From assembly GCA_023409795.1 (NCBI GenBank), contig JAEYQX010000140.1, positions 1-27,005 of the forward strand: a stretch of 27,005 bases of DNA, in the 5' to 3' direction. The position numbers were made by a program, and so were the translations under genes. Source of the stretch: Pseudomonadota bacterium (lineage in GTDB: Bacteria; Pseudomonadota; Alphaproteobacteria; Caulobacterales; Caulobacteraceae). This document shows positions 1 through 7,366 of the stretch, in pieces. The first letter of the stretch is position 1. Every line of letters begins with the position of its first letter. Below the pieces are notes generated by a model. It was not told the DNA's origin. It did no database searches and was given only the letters and a program-made list of their open reading frames with translations.

Positions 1-50
1 CTCGCCCGGCACCCCCAGGTCCTGACGCCTGGCACAGGCTGCAACAAAAC

Positions 51-89
51 GGGGCCCCGCTCGCCGGATCGGGGCCCCTGTTTTCTTTT
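51..89. terminator. Rho-independent terminator (bidirectional)
   Basis: A perfect 9-bp stem (GGGGCCCCG at 51-59 paired with CGGGGCCCC at 70-78) is followed on the plus strand by a T-rich run at 79-89. On the minus strand it is followed by GTTTTGTT. It lies just past the stop codon of the minus-strand secreted-protein gene, so it probably ends that transcript. It may also end a plus-strand gene lying left of the window. Confidence 0.8.
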
Positions 90-105
90 CCACGCCTATT
101 TGCGG

Positions 106-957
106 TCAGAACGCCCGGCCGCCGACCCCACCGTCCAGCATCATCATGGCCCCGGCTGCGACCATGCCCGAGGCCTCGACCATTTCCTCGCGGTAGGCGG
201 TGAAGACTTCCTCGCGCACCATGACCAGCTCCTTCTCGCCCGCACCATAGCGGCGCAGCAGCGAGCGCTCGTTACAGTCGCGCTCGGCCTTCTCGGGACG
301 GCATTCCAGCTGTCCGCCAGCGCCGTGCCACAGGGCCTCGCGCTTGTTGCAATTGAAGGTCTCGCCCGGCCCGCCGTCCAGGTCCATCACGGTCCACTGC
401 AACTTGGACCCGGCGATGCAGCGATAAAGCTCGCCCTCATAGCTGCTGGCCACAGCCTTGCCCGGGCGCACCTGGGAGGCCGGGTGCGGGCGGGCGCGAT
501 CATCGATGCAGACGGCCTGGATGCGCACGCGCTTCTCGATCCGGCGCGACTGGGAATAGGGCACCTGGATGGCCCGCAGGGTCGCGCCCTCGACGTTCAG
601 GCCCTGGATGGTCGTGGGATAGGGCTGGTCCACATTGAAGTAGGCCCCGCCGCCCCCGGCCACGATTATGGTCGAGCCGCCATTGCCGTTGCCATCGGCC
701 CGCGCCGGACCGCGGGTCGGGTCATAGCCCCCGATGACATTGACGTTGACGTTCACATTGCCTCCGCCGCCACAGCACGGCGGCGCGGCAGGTGAAGCGC
801 AGCCGCCAGCACAGGGGTTGCCCGGCACGGTCGGCGGGACGGGCGGCGGGGGCGGCTGGCAGGTGCCCGCGCACTGGGCCGCAGCCGTATCGGCCACCGC
901 CATCAGCGCCAGCCCGGCACCGGCTGCCAGCAGCAAAGTCTTGATCCGCACCTGCAT
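106..957 (-). CDS. cysteine-rich secreted protein of unknown function
   Basis: The 283-residue protein starts with a clear Sec signal peptide: basic MQVRIK, a hydrophobic stretch, then a cleavage-like ADTAAA-Q site near residue 27. The mature part opens with a proline-rich, cysteine-rich segment (PPPPP, CAGGC, PPCC). An alternating Asn-Val run near residues 68-74 and a glycine-rich patch follow. The last ~170 residues look like a folded domain with further cysteines (eleven in all). The sequence suggests a periplasmic or surface protein stabilised by disulfides. I do not recognise the family and assign no function. The start ATG has a GGGGGAG-type ribosome site about nine bases upstream. The gene lies 113 bases after the carbonic anhydrase-like gene on the same strand and ends at a strong terminator. 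Confidence 0.8.
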   Translation of the reverse strand: MQVRIKTLLLAAGAGLALMAVADTAAAQCAGTCQPPPPPVPPTVPGNPCAGGCASPAAPPCCGGGGNVNVNVNVIGGYDPTRGPARADGNGNGGSTIIVAGGGGAYFNVDQPYPTTIQGLNVEGATLRAIQVPYSQSRRIEKRVRIQAVCIDDRARPHPASQVRPGKAVASSYEGELYRCIAGSKLQWTVMDLDGGPGETFNCNKREALWHGAGGQLECRPEKAERDCNERSLLRRYGAGEKELVMVREEVFTAYREEMVEASGMVAAGAMMMLDGGVGGRAF

Positions 958-1070
958 CCGCCGCGCTCCCCCTGGTTCTCAGTGGCACACGTGCAAGTCA
1001 CGGGCCGGTTTGACTGTCAGGAAGTCAGAAAACCCTTGATATTCCGTTTCGGCCAGGGTGCCCGCCGCCG

Positions 1071-1601
1071 CTAGTCCAGCCGCTGCAGGTCGCGCGCATA
1101 CCTTTGCCAGTTCTGGACATAGTGCAGGGCCGACATCTTCAGCCCCTGGATCTGGCCCTCGTCCAGTTCGCGGACAACCTTTCCGGGCTGGCCCATCACC
1201 AGGGAATTGTCAGGAATTACCTTGCCTTCGGTGATCAGGGCATTGGCTCCGATCAGGCAGTTCCGGCCAATCCGGGCCCCGTTCAGGATGACCGCCCCGA
1301 TGCCGATCAGGCTGTTGTCGCCAATGGTGCAGCCATGCAGCATGGCCTTGTGCCCCACGGTCACCCCGTCGCCGATGGTCAGGGGCACCCCGTCGTCGGT
1401 GTGCAGGATGCTGCCGTCCTGGATATTGGTATTGGCCCCGATGGTGATCGGGTCATTGTCCCCGCGCAGGACAGCATTGAACCAGACGCTGGCACCGGGT
1501 TTCAGGATGACACGGCCCAGAACCGTAGCATTGGGCGCAACCCAGTATTCGCCAGAAGGCGGCACTTCCGGGGAAACATCACCCAGTCGATAAAGGCTCA
1601 T
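1071..1601 (-). CDS. gamma carbonic anhydrase family protein (hexapeptide repeat)
   Basis: This 176-residue protein has the left-handed beta-helix hexapeptide pattern throughout (for example ATVLGRVILKPGASVW and IGDNSLIGIGAVI), followed by a C-terminal helical tail. That is the layout of the YrdA/PaaY branch of gamma-class carbonic anhydrases. The three candidate zinc ligands are visible: His67 (ILHTD), His84 (GHKAM) and His89 (LHGC). Arg46 and Asp48 in LRGDND match the conserved trimer-interface pair. Length and motifs are typical of the family. It is expected to be a cytoplasmic trimer. Whether it hydrates CO2 or acts as an acyl or CoA-related enzyme cannot be told from sequence. It is transcribed divergently from phoH. 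Confidence 0.9.
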   Translation of the reverse strand: MSLYRLGDVSPEVPPSGEYWVAPNATVLGRVILKPGASVWFNAVLRGDNDPITIGANTNIQDGSILHTDDGVPLTIGDGVTVGHKAMLHGCTIGDNSLIGIGAVILNGARIGRNCLIGANALITEGKVIPDNSLVMGQPGKVVRELDEGQIQGLKMSALHYVQNWQRYARDLQRLD

Positions 1602-1652
1602 CCGTATTCACCCCCGGATTTCACGAAACCATGGCTTTAAGCCGCTGAAAAC

Positions 1653-1720
1653 TTCGATAGCATCGAACTGTTGATGCGATTCGAGACTTCGCATTTCGGC
1701 CTCGGATCCGAAGCCGGATC
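1653..1720. repeat. cluster of short inverted repeats
   Basis: Three consecutive inverted repeats lie in the divergent gap. They are a perfect TTCGAT-AGC-ATCGAA palindrome (1653-1667), ATGCGA-N9-TCGCAT (1674-1694), and TTCGG...CCGAA around a CGGATCCG core (about 1695-1712). They could be operator sites for the gamma carbonic anhydrase or phoH genes, or hairpins in an RNA. The sequence does not decide between these. Confidence 0.5.
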
Positions 1721-1747
1721 AAGCCCGGTCCGGTCAGAAACTGGAGC

Positions 1748-1898
1748 ATGCGCTTGGCGTGTTCGCTACCAGTCCTGAAATCCCGCCGCTATGACAGCGG
1801 CGACGACCCTGCGACTGATCGGGCCCCGGACGCACAGTCTCTGGACCTCTCCTCCCCTGATGTCACCCAAGGCGGGCCGTTGTCGGTTCGCCTTTTTT
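1748..1898 (+). ncRNA. candidate structured RNA, 6S-like, ahead of phoH
   Basis: A foldable segment of about 150 bases ends in a terminator. A long-range stem can form between 1751-1761 (CGC, TTGG, GTG) and 1864-1874 (CAC, CCAA, GCG), ten pairs with two single-base bulges. Inside it are a strong hairpin (CGCCGCT/AGCGGCG, 1784-1802) and a weaker one (GACTG 1813-1817 / CAGTC 1835-1839). The 5' side carries GTTCGC followed by CCAGTCCTGA (1761-1778), close to the GTTCGC...CCAGTCC.CTGA segment I recall at the start of E. coli 6S RNA. Size, long-range closing stem and terminator fit a 6S RNA, but no model search was possible. It could instead be a phoH leader or attenuator, or chance structure in GC-rich DNA. 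Confidence 0.4.
1869..1898 (+). terminator. Rho-independent terminator just upstream of phoH
   Basis: The stem AAGGCG (1869-1874) pairs with CGCCTT (1889-1894), followed by a T run (six consecutive T at 1893-1898). It ends less than 20 bases before the phoH ATG. It therefore terminates whatever is transcribed from the preceding gap, either a small RNA or an attenuated phoH leader. Its 5' arm overlaps the 3' arm of the candidate long-range stem at 1864-1874, so the two folds would compete. Confidence 0.7.
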
Positions 1899-1916
1899 CA
1901 TGCCCCGGAGGCGCAC

Positions 1917-2678
1917 ATGGCTAAGCGATCAACCAAGTATCAGGTTCGCGAAGGTGTCCTGGACTCGCAGGAATTCCTCCACGAGGCCAAGGTTCGACGG
2001 ATGCCGCCGCGAACCGGCTGGTCGCCCTATCCCTCCAATGATGACCGCGACCAGGCCTATCTGAAGACCCTGAAGCCCAAGTCGGATGGCCAGGCCGAAC
2101 TGATGCGGGCCATGGATGAGCACAACCTGTCCCTGGCCCTGGGGCGGGCGGGCACGGGCAAGACCTATCTGGCCGTCGCCAAGGCGGTCGAGGCGCTGGA
2201 GGCCGGCAAGGTCGGACGCATCGTCCTGTCGCGCCCGGCGGTCGAGGCGGGCGAGTCCATCGGCTTCCTGCCCGGCGACATGGAGGACAAGCTGGCCCCC
2301 TACCTGCGCCCGCTCTACGACGCCCTGTCCGACCGGCTCAGCATGAAGCGGGTCAAGGCCCTGATGGCCGAGGGCCTGATCGAGATTGCCCCGGTCGGCT
2401 ATATGCGCGGACGCACCCTGAACAATGCCTTCATCGTCGTGGATGAGGCCCAGAACTGCACCTATGTGCAGCTGAAGATGCTGCTGACGCGGCTGGGCTG
2501 GCATTCCACCATGGTGGTGACCGGCGACCCGCACCAGTCGGACCTGCTGCCGGGCGTATCGGGCCTGGCCGACATCGCCCAGCGCCTGGAAGCCGTGCCC
2601 GAGATTGCCGTGGTGCGCCTGGCCGAACGCGACATCGTCCGCCACCCGCTGGTCGCCAGCATGATCGGCGTCCTCTAG
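1917..2678 (+). CDS. PhoH family ATPase
   Basis: This is a 253-residue P-loop protein of the short PhoH family. Walker A is GRAGTGKT (76-83), Walker B is IVVDEAQN (173-180), and the family motif GDPHQ follows (203-207). PhoH proteins are cytoplasmic, helicase-related ATPases linked to RNA metabolism and phosphate stress. The exact role of this short type is not established. It is not the miaB-phoH-ybeY type by context. I place the start at the ATG at 1917, which has GGAG six bases upstream and begins MAKRSTKYQV. The open frame runs back to 1791, but that extension crosses the terminator at 1869-1898 and is low-quality sequence. A terminator directly upstream raises the possibility of attenuation or read-through control. 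Confidence 0.92.
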   Translation: MAKRSTKYQVREGVLDSQEFLHEAKVRRMPPRTGWSPYPSNDDRDQAYLKTLKPKSDGQAELMRAMDEHNLSLALGRAGTGKTYLAVAKAVEALEAGKVGRIVLSRPAVEAGESIGFLPGDMEDKLAPYLRPLYDALSDRLSMKRVKALMAEGLIEIAPVGYMRGRTLNNAFIVVDEAQNCTYVQLKMLLTRLGWHSTMVVTGDPHQSDLLPGVSGLADIAQRLEAVPEIAVVRLAERDIVRHPLVASMIGVL

Positions 2679-2691
2679 TCCCGCATCGGGA

Positions 2692-2722
2692 CAAAAAAAG
2701 GCCCGGTCGCGCTGACCGGGCC
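2692..2722. terminator. terminator between convergent phoH and antiporter genes
   Basis: A perfect 9-bp stem, GGCCCGGTC (2700-2708) with GACCGGGCC (2714-2722), has loop GCGCT. Reading the minus strand, the stem is followed at once by seven T residues, so it is a strong terminator for the antiporter gene. On the plus strand only a weak T-poor tail follows, so it would serve phoH less well. Confidence 0.85.
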
Positions 2723-2740
2723 TCTTGCCTTGTGAACTTG

Positions 2741-3982
2741 CTAGGCCACGCTCAGCGACTTGGGCGGTCCCTCGGCCGGGCGGTCTTCCGGGGCCGGAGG
2801 CTTGCCCGCGCCGAACCGGTCGATCACGGCAAAGACAAAGGGATTCAGCGAGATCGACAGCAGGGAGGCGGCCAGGATCAGGTCGTGGGTCTCGCGGCTC
2901 ATGGCCCCCAGGTACATGGAAAGCGCGGCCAGGATGAAGGAGAACTCGCCGATCTGGGCCAGGCTGGCCGCCACGGTCAGGCTGGTCTGGCGATCCAGCT
3001 TGAACGCCGTGGTGATGGCCAGGGCCGCCAGCGACTTGCCGATGATGACAATGCCCAGCACGCCCAGCACGGCCCAGGGGTCGCGCAGCAGGATGTGCGG
3101 GTCGAACAGCATCCCCACCGAGACAAAGAACAGGACGGCAAAGGCGTCGCGCAGCGGCAGCGACCGCTCGGCCGCATTATGGCCCAGAGGCGTCCCGTTC
3201 AGCACCAGGCCCGCAACAAAGGCCCCCAGGGCAAACGAGGCCCCGAACACCGTATAGGCCAGCCAGGCAATGCCCAGGGCAATCGACAGCACGCCCAGGG
3301 TGAACAGCTCGCGCGACTTGGTGTGGGCGATCCGCACCAGCAGCCAGGGCAGGACCTTGCCGCCCACCACGAACATCAGGGCCACGAAGGCCAGCACCTT
3401 CAGCAGGGTCAGGCCGATGTCGCCAGCCAGGGCCGCCGGGTCAAAGGCCGTGCCTGCGGGCAGCACCATCAGCGGCAGCATGACCAGGGCCACGACGATG
3501 ACCAGGTCCTCGACGATCAGCCAGCCGACCGCGATCTTGCCGATCTGGCCCTTGACCTGCTTGCGTTCCTCAAGCGCCCGCAACAGGACGACGGTCGAGG
3601 CCACCGACAGCGAAAAGCCCAGCAGCAGGGCCTCGGTATCGCCCAGGCCCAGGCCAAACCGGCCCAGCCCCCAGCCCAGCACCGTGGCCGCCGCGATCTG
3701 GACCAGGGCTCCGGGCAGGGCCACCTTGCGGACCTGCATCAGGTCCCTGGGCGAGAAATGAAGCCCGACGCCGAACATCAGCAGGATGACGCCGATCTCG
3801 GCCAGCTGCGGGGCCAGTTCCAGGTCCGCCACATAGCCGGGCGTAAAGGGGCCTACGACGATCCCGGCAATCAGGTATCCGACCAGTGGCGACAGCTTCA
3901 GCCGATTGGCCAACATGCCAAACACGAAGGCGAGGACGAACCCCCCGACCAGGGTGATGATCAGGCTGTCGGCATGGGGCAT
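2741..3982 (-). CDS. monovalent cation:proton antiporter (CPA2, YbaL/KefB-like) without RCK domain
   Basis: This 413-residue inner-membrane protein has about a dozen hydrophobic segments. CPA2 signatures include the opening SPLVGYLIAGIVVGPF, the LLMFGVGLHF segment, ASTVVLLRALEE and the glycine-rich GASFALGAFVAGLVLNGTPLG. The family exchanges K+ or Na+ for H+. The best relative I recall is the YbaL branch, but YbaL and KefB carry a cytoplasmic TrkA-N (RCK) domain after the membrane part. Here the protein ends about 20 residues past the last helix (NPFVFAVIDRFG) in a proline-rich tail, so nucleotide gating is absent. The start ATG has AGGAG five bases upstream. The gene stands alone, with a strong terminator at its 3' end and dxs upstream on the same strand 143 bases away. 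Confidence 0.88.
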   Translation of the reverse strand: MPHADSLIITLVGGFVLAFVFGMLANRLKLSPLVGYLIAGIVVGPFTPGYVADLELAPQLAEIGVILLMFGVGLHFSPRDLMQVRKVALPGALVQIAAATVLGWGLGRFGLGLGDTEALLLGFSLSVASTVVLLRALEERKQVKGQIGKIAVGWLIVEDLVIVVALVMLPLMVLPAGTAFDPAALAGDIGLTLLKVLAFVALMFVVGGKVLPWLLVRIAHTKSRELFTLGVLSIALGIAWLAYTVFGASFALGAFVAGLVLNGTPLGHNAAERSLPLRDAFAVLFFVSVGMLFDPHILLRDPWAVLGVLGIVIIGKSLAALAITTAFKLDRQTSLTVAASLAQIGEFSFILAALSMYLGAMSRETHDLILAASLLSISLNPFVFAVIDRFGAGKPPAPEDRPAEGPPKSLSVA

Positions 3983-4125
3983 CGGCTCTCCTGCAAGGAC
4001 CAGAATATGTTGGGAATCTGGCCTTAAGTTGGGAGGAAGCCCTCATAATCGCAAGTCATTCCGACAGATTTCGTCGGTTTTCACGCGATCAGGCGGCCAG
4101 ATGGCCCGGTCCGACCGCCCTCGCC

Positions 4126-6036
4126 TCAGGCGCGAGCGGCCAGGCTTGCTTCCAGCCCCAGCGCCATCAGGGCATTGGCGACGATGCTGTTGGCGTTCAG
4201 GCCGGCCCGCTCATACATGAGCTCGGGCTTGTCCTGGTCCTGGAAGATGTCGGGCAGGTGCAGGGTGCGGATCTTCAGCCCGGCATCCAGGGCACCGCGT
4301 GCGGCCAGCATCTGCAGCACAAAGCCGCCGAAACCGCCGATTGCGCCCTCTTCGACCGTGATCAGGACCTCATGCTCGCGGGCCAGGCGCAGGATCATCT
4401 CCTCGTCCAGCGGCTTGGCAAAGCGGGCGTCGGCCACGGTGGTCGAGACGCCGCGCGCCGCCAGCTGGTCGGCTGCCTTCAGCGATTCCTGCAGGCGGGT
4501 GCCCAGCGACAGGATGGCGACCTTGGTGCCCTCGCGCACGATGCGGCCCTTGCCGATTTCCAGCGGCGCGGCCAGTTCGGGGATCTCGACGCCCACGCCG
4601 TCCCCGCGCGGATAGCGGAAGGCGCTGGGGCGGTCGTCGATTTCCAGCGAGGTCGAGATCATCGCGGCCAGTTCCGCCTCGTCCGCGGCGGCCATCAGCA
4701 CCATGCCGGGCAGGGCTCCCATGAAGCCGATGTCGAACGAACCCGCATGAGTCGCCCCGTCAGCACCCACCAGGCCGGCGCGGTCCATGGCAAAGCGCAC
4801 CGGCAGGGACTGGATGGCCACGTCGTGGACCACCTGGTCATAGCCGCGCTGCAGGAAGGTCGAATAGATGGCGCAGAAGGGCTTGAGCCCATCAGCGGCC
4901 ATGCCCGCGGCAAAGGTCACGGCGTGCTGCTCGGCGATGCCGACGTCATAGACCCGGTCGGGGAAGGCCTGGCCGAACAGGTCGATGCCCGTGCCCGACG
5001 GCATGGCCGCCGTCACCCCGACGATGGAGGGGTCACGCTGGGCGTGCTTGATCAGCTCGGTGCCGAACACCTTGGTATAGCTGGGCGCGTTGGAGATGGA
5101 CTTGGCCTGCTTGCCCGAGACCACGTCGAACTTGACCACGCCGTGATATTTGTCGGCGCTGTTCTCGGCGGGGGCATAGCCCTTGCCCTTTTGCGTCACG
5201 ACGTGGACCAGGACCGGCTTGTCGGTGATCTTCAGGGCGTTCTGCAGCACCGGCACCAGGTGGGTCATGTCATGGCCGTCGATCGGCCCCACATAGTAGA
5301 AGCCCATTTCCTCGAAGAAGGTGCCGCCCACGACCATGCCGCGGGCGAACTCCTCGGCCTTGCGCGCCGTCTCGCGGAAGGGGCGCGGCATATGGTCGAC
5401 GAACTTCTTTCCGAAGTTGCGGATGCGCTGATAGGCGTCGCCCGACACCTGCTTGGCCAGATAGGCGCTCATGGCCCCCACCGGCGGGGCAATCGACATA
5501 TCGTTGTCGTTCAGGATGACCATGAACTGGCCATTGGTGGCCTCGACGGCGTTGTTCATCGCCTCATAGGCCATGCCCGCCGACATGGAGCCGTCGCCGA
5601 TGACGGCCACGACCTTGTTCTTCTCGCCCTTCTGGTCGCGCGCCGAGGCAAAGCCCAGCCCGGCCGAGATCGAGGTCGAGGCGTGGGCCGCGCCAAACGG
5701 GTCGTATTCGCTTTCCGAACGCTTGGTGAAGCCCGACAGGCCGCCGCCCTGGCGCAGGGTGCGGATGCGGTCGCGCCGCCCCGTCAGGATCTTGTGCGGA
5801 TAGCACTGGTGGCCCACGTCCCAGATCAGGATGTCTTTCGGCGTCTCCAGCAGGTGGTGCAGCGCCACCGTCAGCTCGACCACGCCCAGCCCCGCGCCCA
5901 GATGCCCGCCGGTCACCGAGACGGCATCAATGGTTTCTGCCCGCACCTCATCCGCCAGCTTCTTCAGCTTCGGGATATCGAACCCGCGCATGTCAGCCGG
6001 AATCTTAACAGTGTCGAGAATGGGGGTTTCGGGCAT
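4126..6036 (-). CDS. dxs: 1-deoxy-D-xylulose-5-phosphate synthase
   Basis: This 636-residue thiamine-diphosphate enzyme joins pyruvate and glyceraldehyde 3-phosphate to give DXP, the first step of the MEP isoprenoid pathway and also a precursor of thiamine and pyridoxal. The thiamine-binding motif runs from GDGS (147-150) to NDND (176-179). The active-site His is in GGHLGAG near residue 45. The catalytic glutamate lies in VGIAEQHAV near 370, and the transketolase C domain follows with TVEEGAIGGFG. Length is normal and the frame is unbroken. It lies 65 bases after ispA and ends a xseB-ispA-dxs cluster, the arrangement also found in E. coli. No clear Shine-Dalgarno site precedes the ATG. Confidence 0.97.
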   Translation of the reverse strand: MPETPILDTVKIPADMRGFDIPKLKKLADEVRAETIDAVSVTGGHLGAGLGVVELTVALHHLLETPKDILIWDVGHQCYPHKILTGRRDRIRTLRQGGGLSGFTKRSESEYDPFGAAHASTSISAGLGFASARDQKGEKNKVVAVIGDGSMSAGMAYEAMNNAVEATNGQFMVILNDNDMSIAPPVGAMSAYLAKQVSGDAYQRIRNFGKKFVDHMPRPFRETARKAEEFARGMVVGGTFFEEMGFYYVGPIDGHDMTHLVPVLQNALKITDKPVLVHVVTQKGKGYAPAENSADKYHGVVKFDVVSGKQAKSISNAPSYTKVFGTELIKHAQRDPSIVGVTAAMPSGTGIDLFGQAFPDRVYDVGIAEQHAVTFAAGMAADGLKPFCAIYSTFLQRGYDQVVHDVAIQSLPVRFAMDRAGLVGADGATHAGSFDIGFMGALPGMVLMAAADEAELAAMISTSLEIDDRPSAFRYPRGDGVGVEIPELAAPLEIGKGRIVREGTKVAILSLGTRLQESLKAADQLAARGVSTTVADARFAKPLDEEMILRLAREHEVLITVEEGAIGGFGGFVLQMLAARGALDAGLKIRTLHLPDIFQDQDKPELMYERAGLNANSIVANALMALGLEASLAARA

Positions 6037-6101
6037 ATTCGAGGGGGCCTTTGACGCAGTATCGTCAGTTCATAACCCGCAGTGAGCGGGGCAGTTTCTT
6101 A

Positions 6102-7013
6102 TCAGGACCGGCGTTTCAGCACAAAGTCGACGCTGGCCTTGAGCAGTTCGGCCTCTTCGCCGAACATATCAAGGTGTGAGCGGGCCTGCTCGGCCAAATG
6201 CGCGACACGCTGTCGCGCGTCCTCCACGCCCAGGAGGGTGACGAAGTTCGTCTTGCCCAGGGCCGCGTCCTTGCCCCCGGCGGCTTTGCCCATTTCCTCG
6301 GCCGAGCCTTCGGCGTCCAGGACGTCATCGACGATCTGATAAGCCAGGCCCACGTCATTGGCAAAGCTGCTCAGGGCGTGCCACTCGGCCTCGCCGAACC
6401 GGCCAATGATCAGAGGAATTTCAAAGGCATAGACGAACAGGGCCCCGGTCTTCAGGCGCTGCATCCGGGCCATGCCGCCCAGGTCATCGCGCACGCCCAT
6501 CAGGTCGATCATCTGGCCGCCGGCCATGCCGCGTGCCCCGGACGCCAGCGAAAGTCGCCGCGCCAGCTCGCAGCGGATGTCCGCCTCGGGATGGGTTTCC
6601 TCGTCCAGGACGATGTCAAAGGCCGAGGTCTGCAGGGCATCGCCCGCCAGGATGGCCGTGGCCTCGTCATAGGCGATGTGCAGGGTCGGGCGGCCCCGGC
6701 GCACATCGTCATTGTCCATGGCAGGCAGGTCGTCGTGGACCAGGGAATAGGCGTGCACGCACTCCAGCGCACAGGCGGCCCTCAGCACGGCCTGCTCATC
6801 GACGCCCAGCATCCGCCCGGCCTCGATGGCAAAGAAGGGACGCAGGCGCTTGCCCGGCCCAAGCGCCGCATAGCGCATGGCCTCGGTCAGGCGCACCTCG
6901 GGCCCATCCGCGCGCGGCAGTAGGCGATCCAGGGCCACCGTCACCACATCGGCGATCTCGGCCACCCGGTCGATGACAGCCTGTTCCGGCGAGTTTGCGG
7001 CGAGCGGAACCAA
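6102..7013 (-). CDS. ispA: farnesyl diphosphate synthase / polyprenyl synthetase
   Basis: This 303-residue all-helical prenyltransferase condenses IPP with DMAPP and then GPP to form farnesyl diphosphate for quinone, bactoprenol and hopanoid synthesis. The first aspartate-rich motif is HDDLPAMDND (DD-x4-D form typical of bacterial FPP synthases). The second is YQIVDDVLD. The lysine and arginine diphosphate ligands are in GPGKRLRP. The start taken is the TTG at 7011-7013, five bases after the xseB stop codon, implying translational coupling. No ATG occurs near the N-terminus, and the next methionine lies inside the conserved domain. It sits between xseB and dxs, consistent with the isoprenoid role. 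Confidence 0.94.
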   Translation of the reverse strand: MVPLAANSPEQAVIDRVAEIADVVTVALDRLLPRADGPEVRLTEAMRYAALGPGKRLRPFFAIEAGRMLGVDEQAVLRAACALECVHAYSLVHDDLPAMDNDDVRRGRPTLHIAYDEATAILAGDALQTSAFDIVLDEETHPEADIRCELARRLSLASGARGMAGGQMIDLMGVRDDLGGMARMQRLKTGALFVYAFEIPLIIGRFGEAEWHALSSFANDVGLAYQIVDDVLDAEGSAEEMGKAAGGKDAALGKTNFVTLLGVEDARQRVAHLAEQARSHLDMFGEEAELLKASVDFVLKRRS

Positions 7014-7018
7014 GGCGA

Positions 7019-7276
7019 TCAGCCGAAATCAGCCGGCGCAGTGCCCTTGGCCTGGCCGTCCGTGCCGACCACGATCTTTTCGACGCGCAGCTGGGCCTCC
7101 TTCAGGCGCGCCTCGCAGTGCGCCTTCAGCACGGCCCCTTCCTCATACAGGGCGATGGATTCTTCCAGCGGGGCCTGGCCCGACTCAAGCCGGGAGACAA
7201 TGCCCTCAAGCCTCTCCAGAGCCTTTTCAAAGCTCAGGTCAGCCGCAACAGAAACAGGTTGGGAAGCGTCGGTCAT
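7019..7276 (-). CDS. xseB: exodeoxyribonuclease VII small subunit
   Basis: This 85-residue protein has the XseB signature: SFEKALERLEGIVSRLESGQAPLEESIALYEEG, then a second helix ending in LRVEKIV. It partners XseA to form exonuclease VII, which degrades single-stranded DNA from both ends; xseA is not in this window. Length is typical. It is followed after a five-base gap by ispA, the classic xseB-ispA pairing. The 90 bases upstream, back to the histidine phosphatase gene, probably hold the promoter, though I cannot pick out a clear one. Confidence 0.95.
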   Translation of the reverse strand: MTDASQPVSVAADLSFEKALERLEGIVSRLESGQAPLEESIALYEEGAVLKAHCEARLKEAQLRVEKIVVGTDGQAKGTAPADFG

Positions 7277-7366
7277 GGGGGCAACCTAAAGAGGCACGCG
7301 CCCGGCTTCAACGCCCAAAGCGCCTTTCCCCCAACCGCGACGATCGAACGCCCGGCCGCGCCCTGG

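Noticed and set aside
1791..1916. N-terminal extension of phoH
   Set aside because: It crosses a terminator hairpin and lacks a ribosome site, while the ATG at 1917 has a good GGAG and starts the conserved protein.
2732..4027. 431-codon open frame antisense to the antiporter gene
   Set aside because: Gln/Gly/Asp-rich mirror of a membrane protein gene; no support.
4061..4081. CCGAC/GTCGG hairpin with four T as a terminator
   Set aside because: The stem is only five pairs and the short T run is on the plus strand, where no gene ends; too weak to call.
4258..6054. 598-codon open frame antisense to dxs
   Set aside because: Its composition (His, Gln, Gly, Asp-rich) is the mirror of a GC-rich real gene; no family match, and dxs is unmistakable on the other strand.
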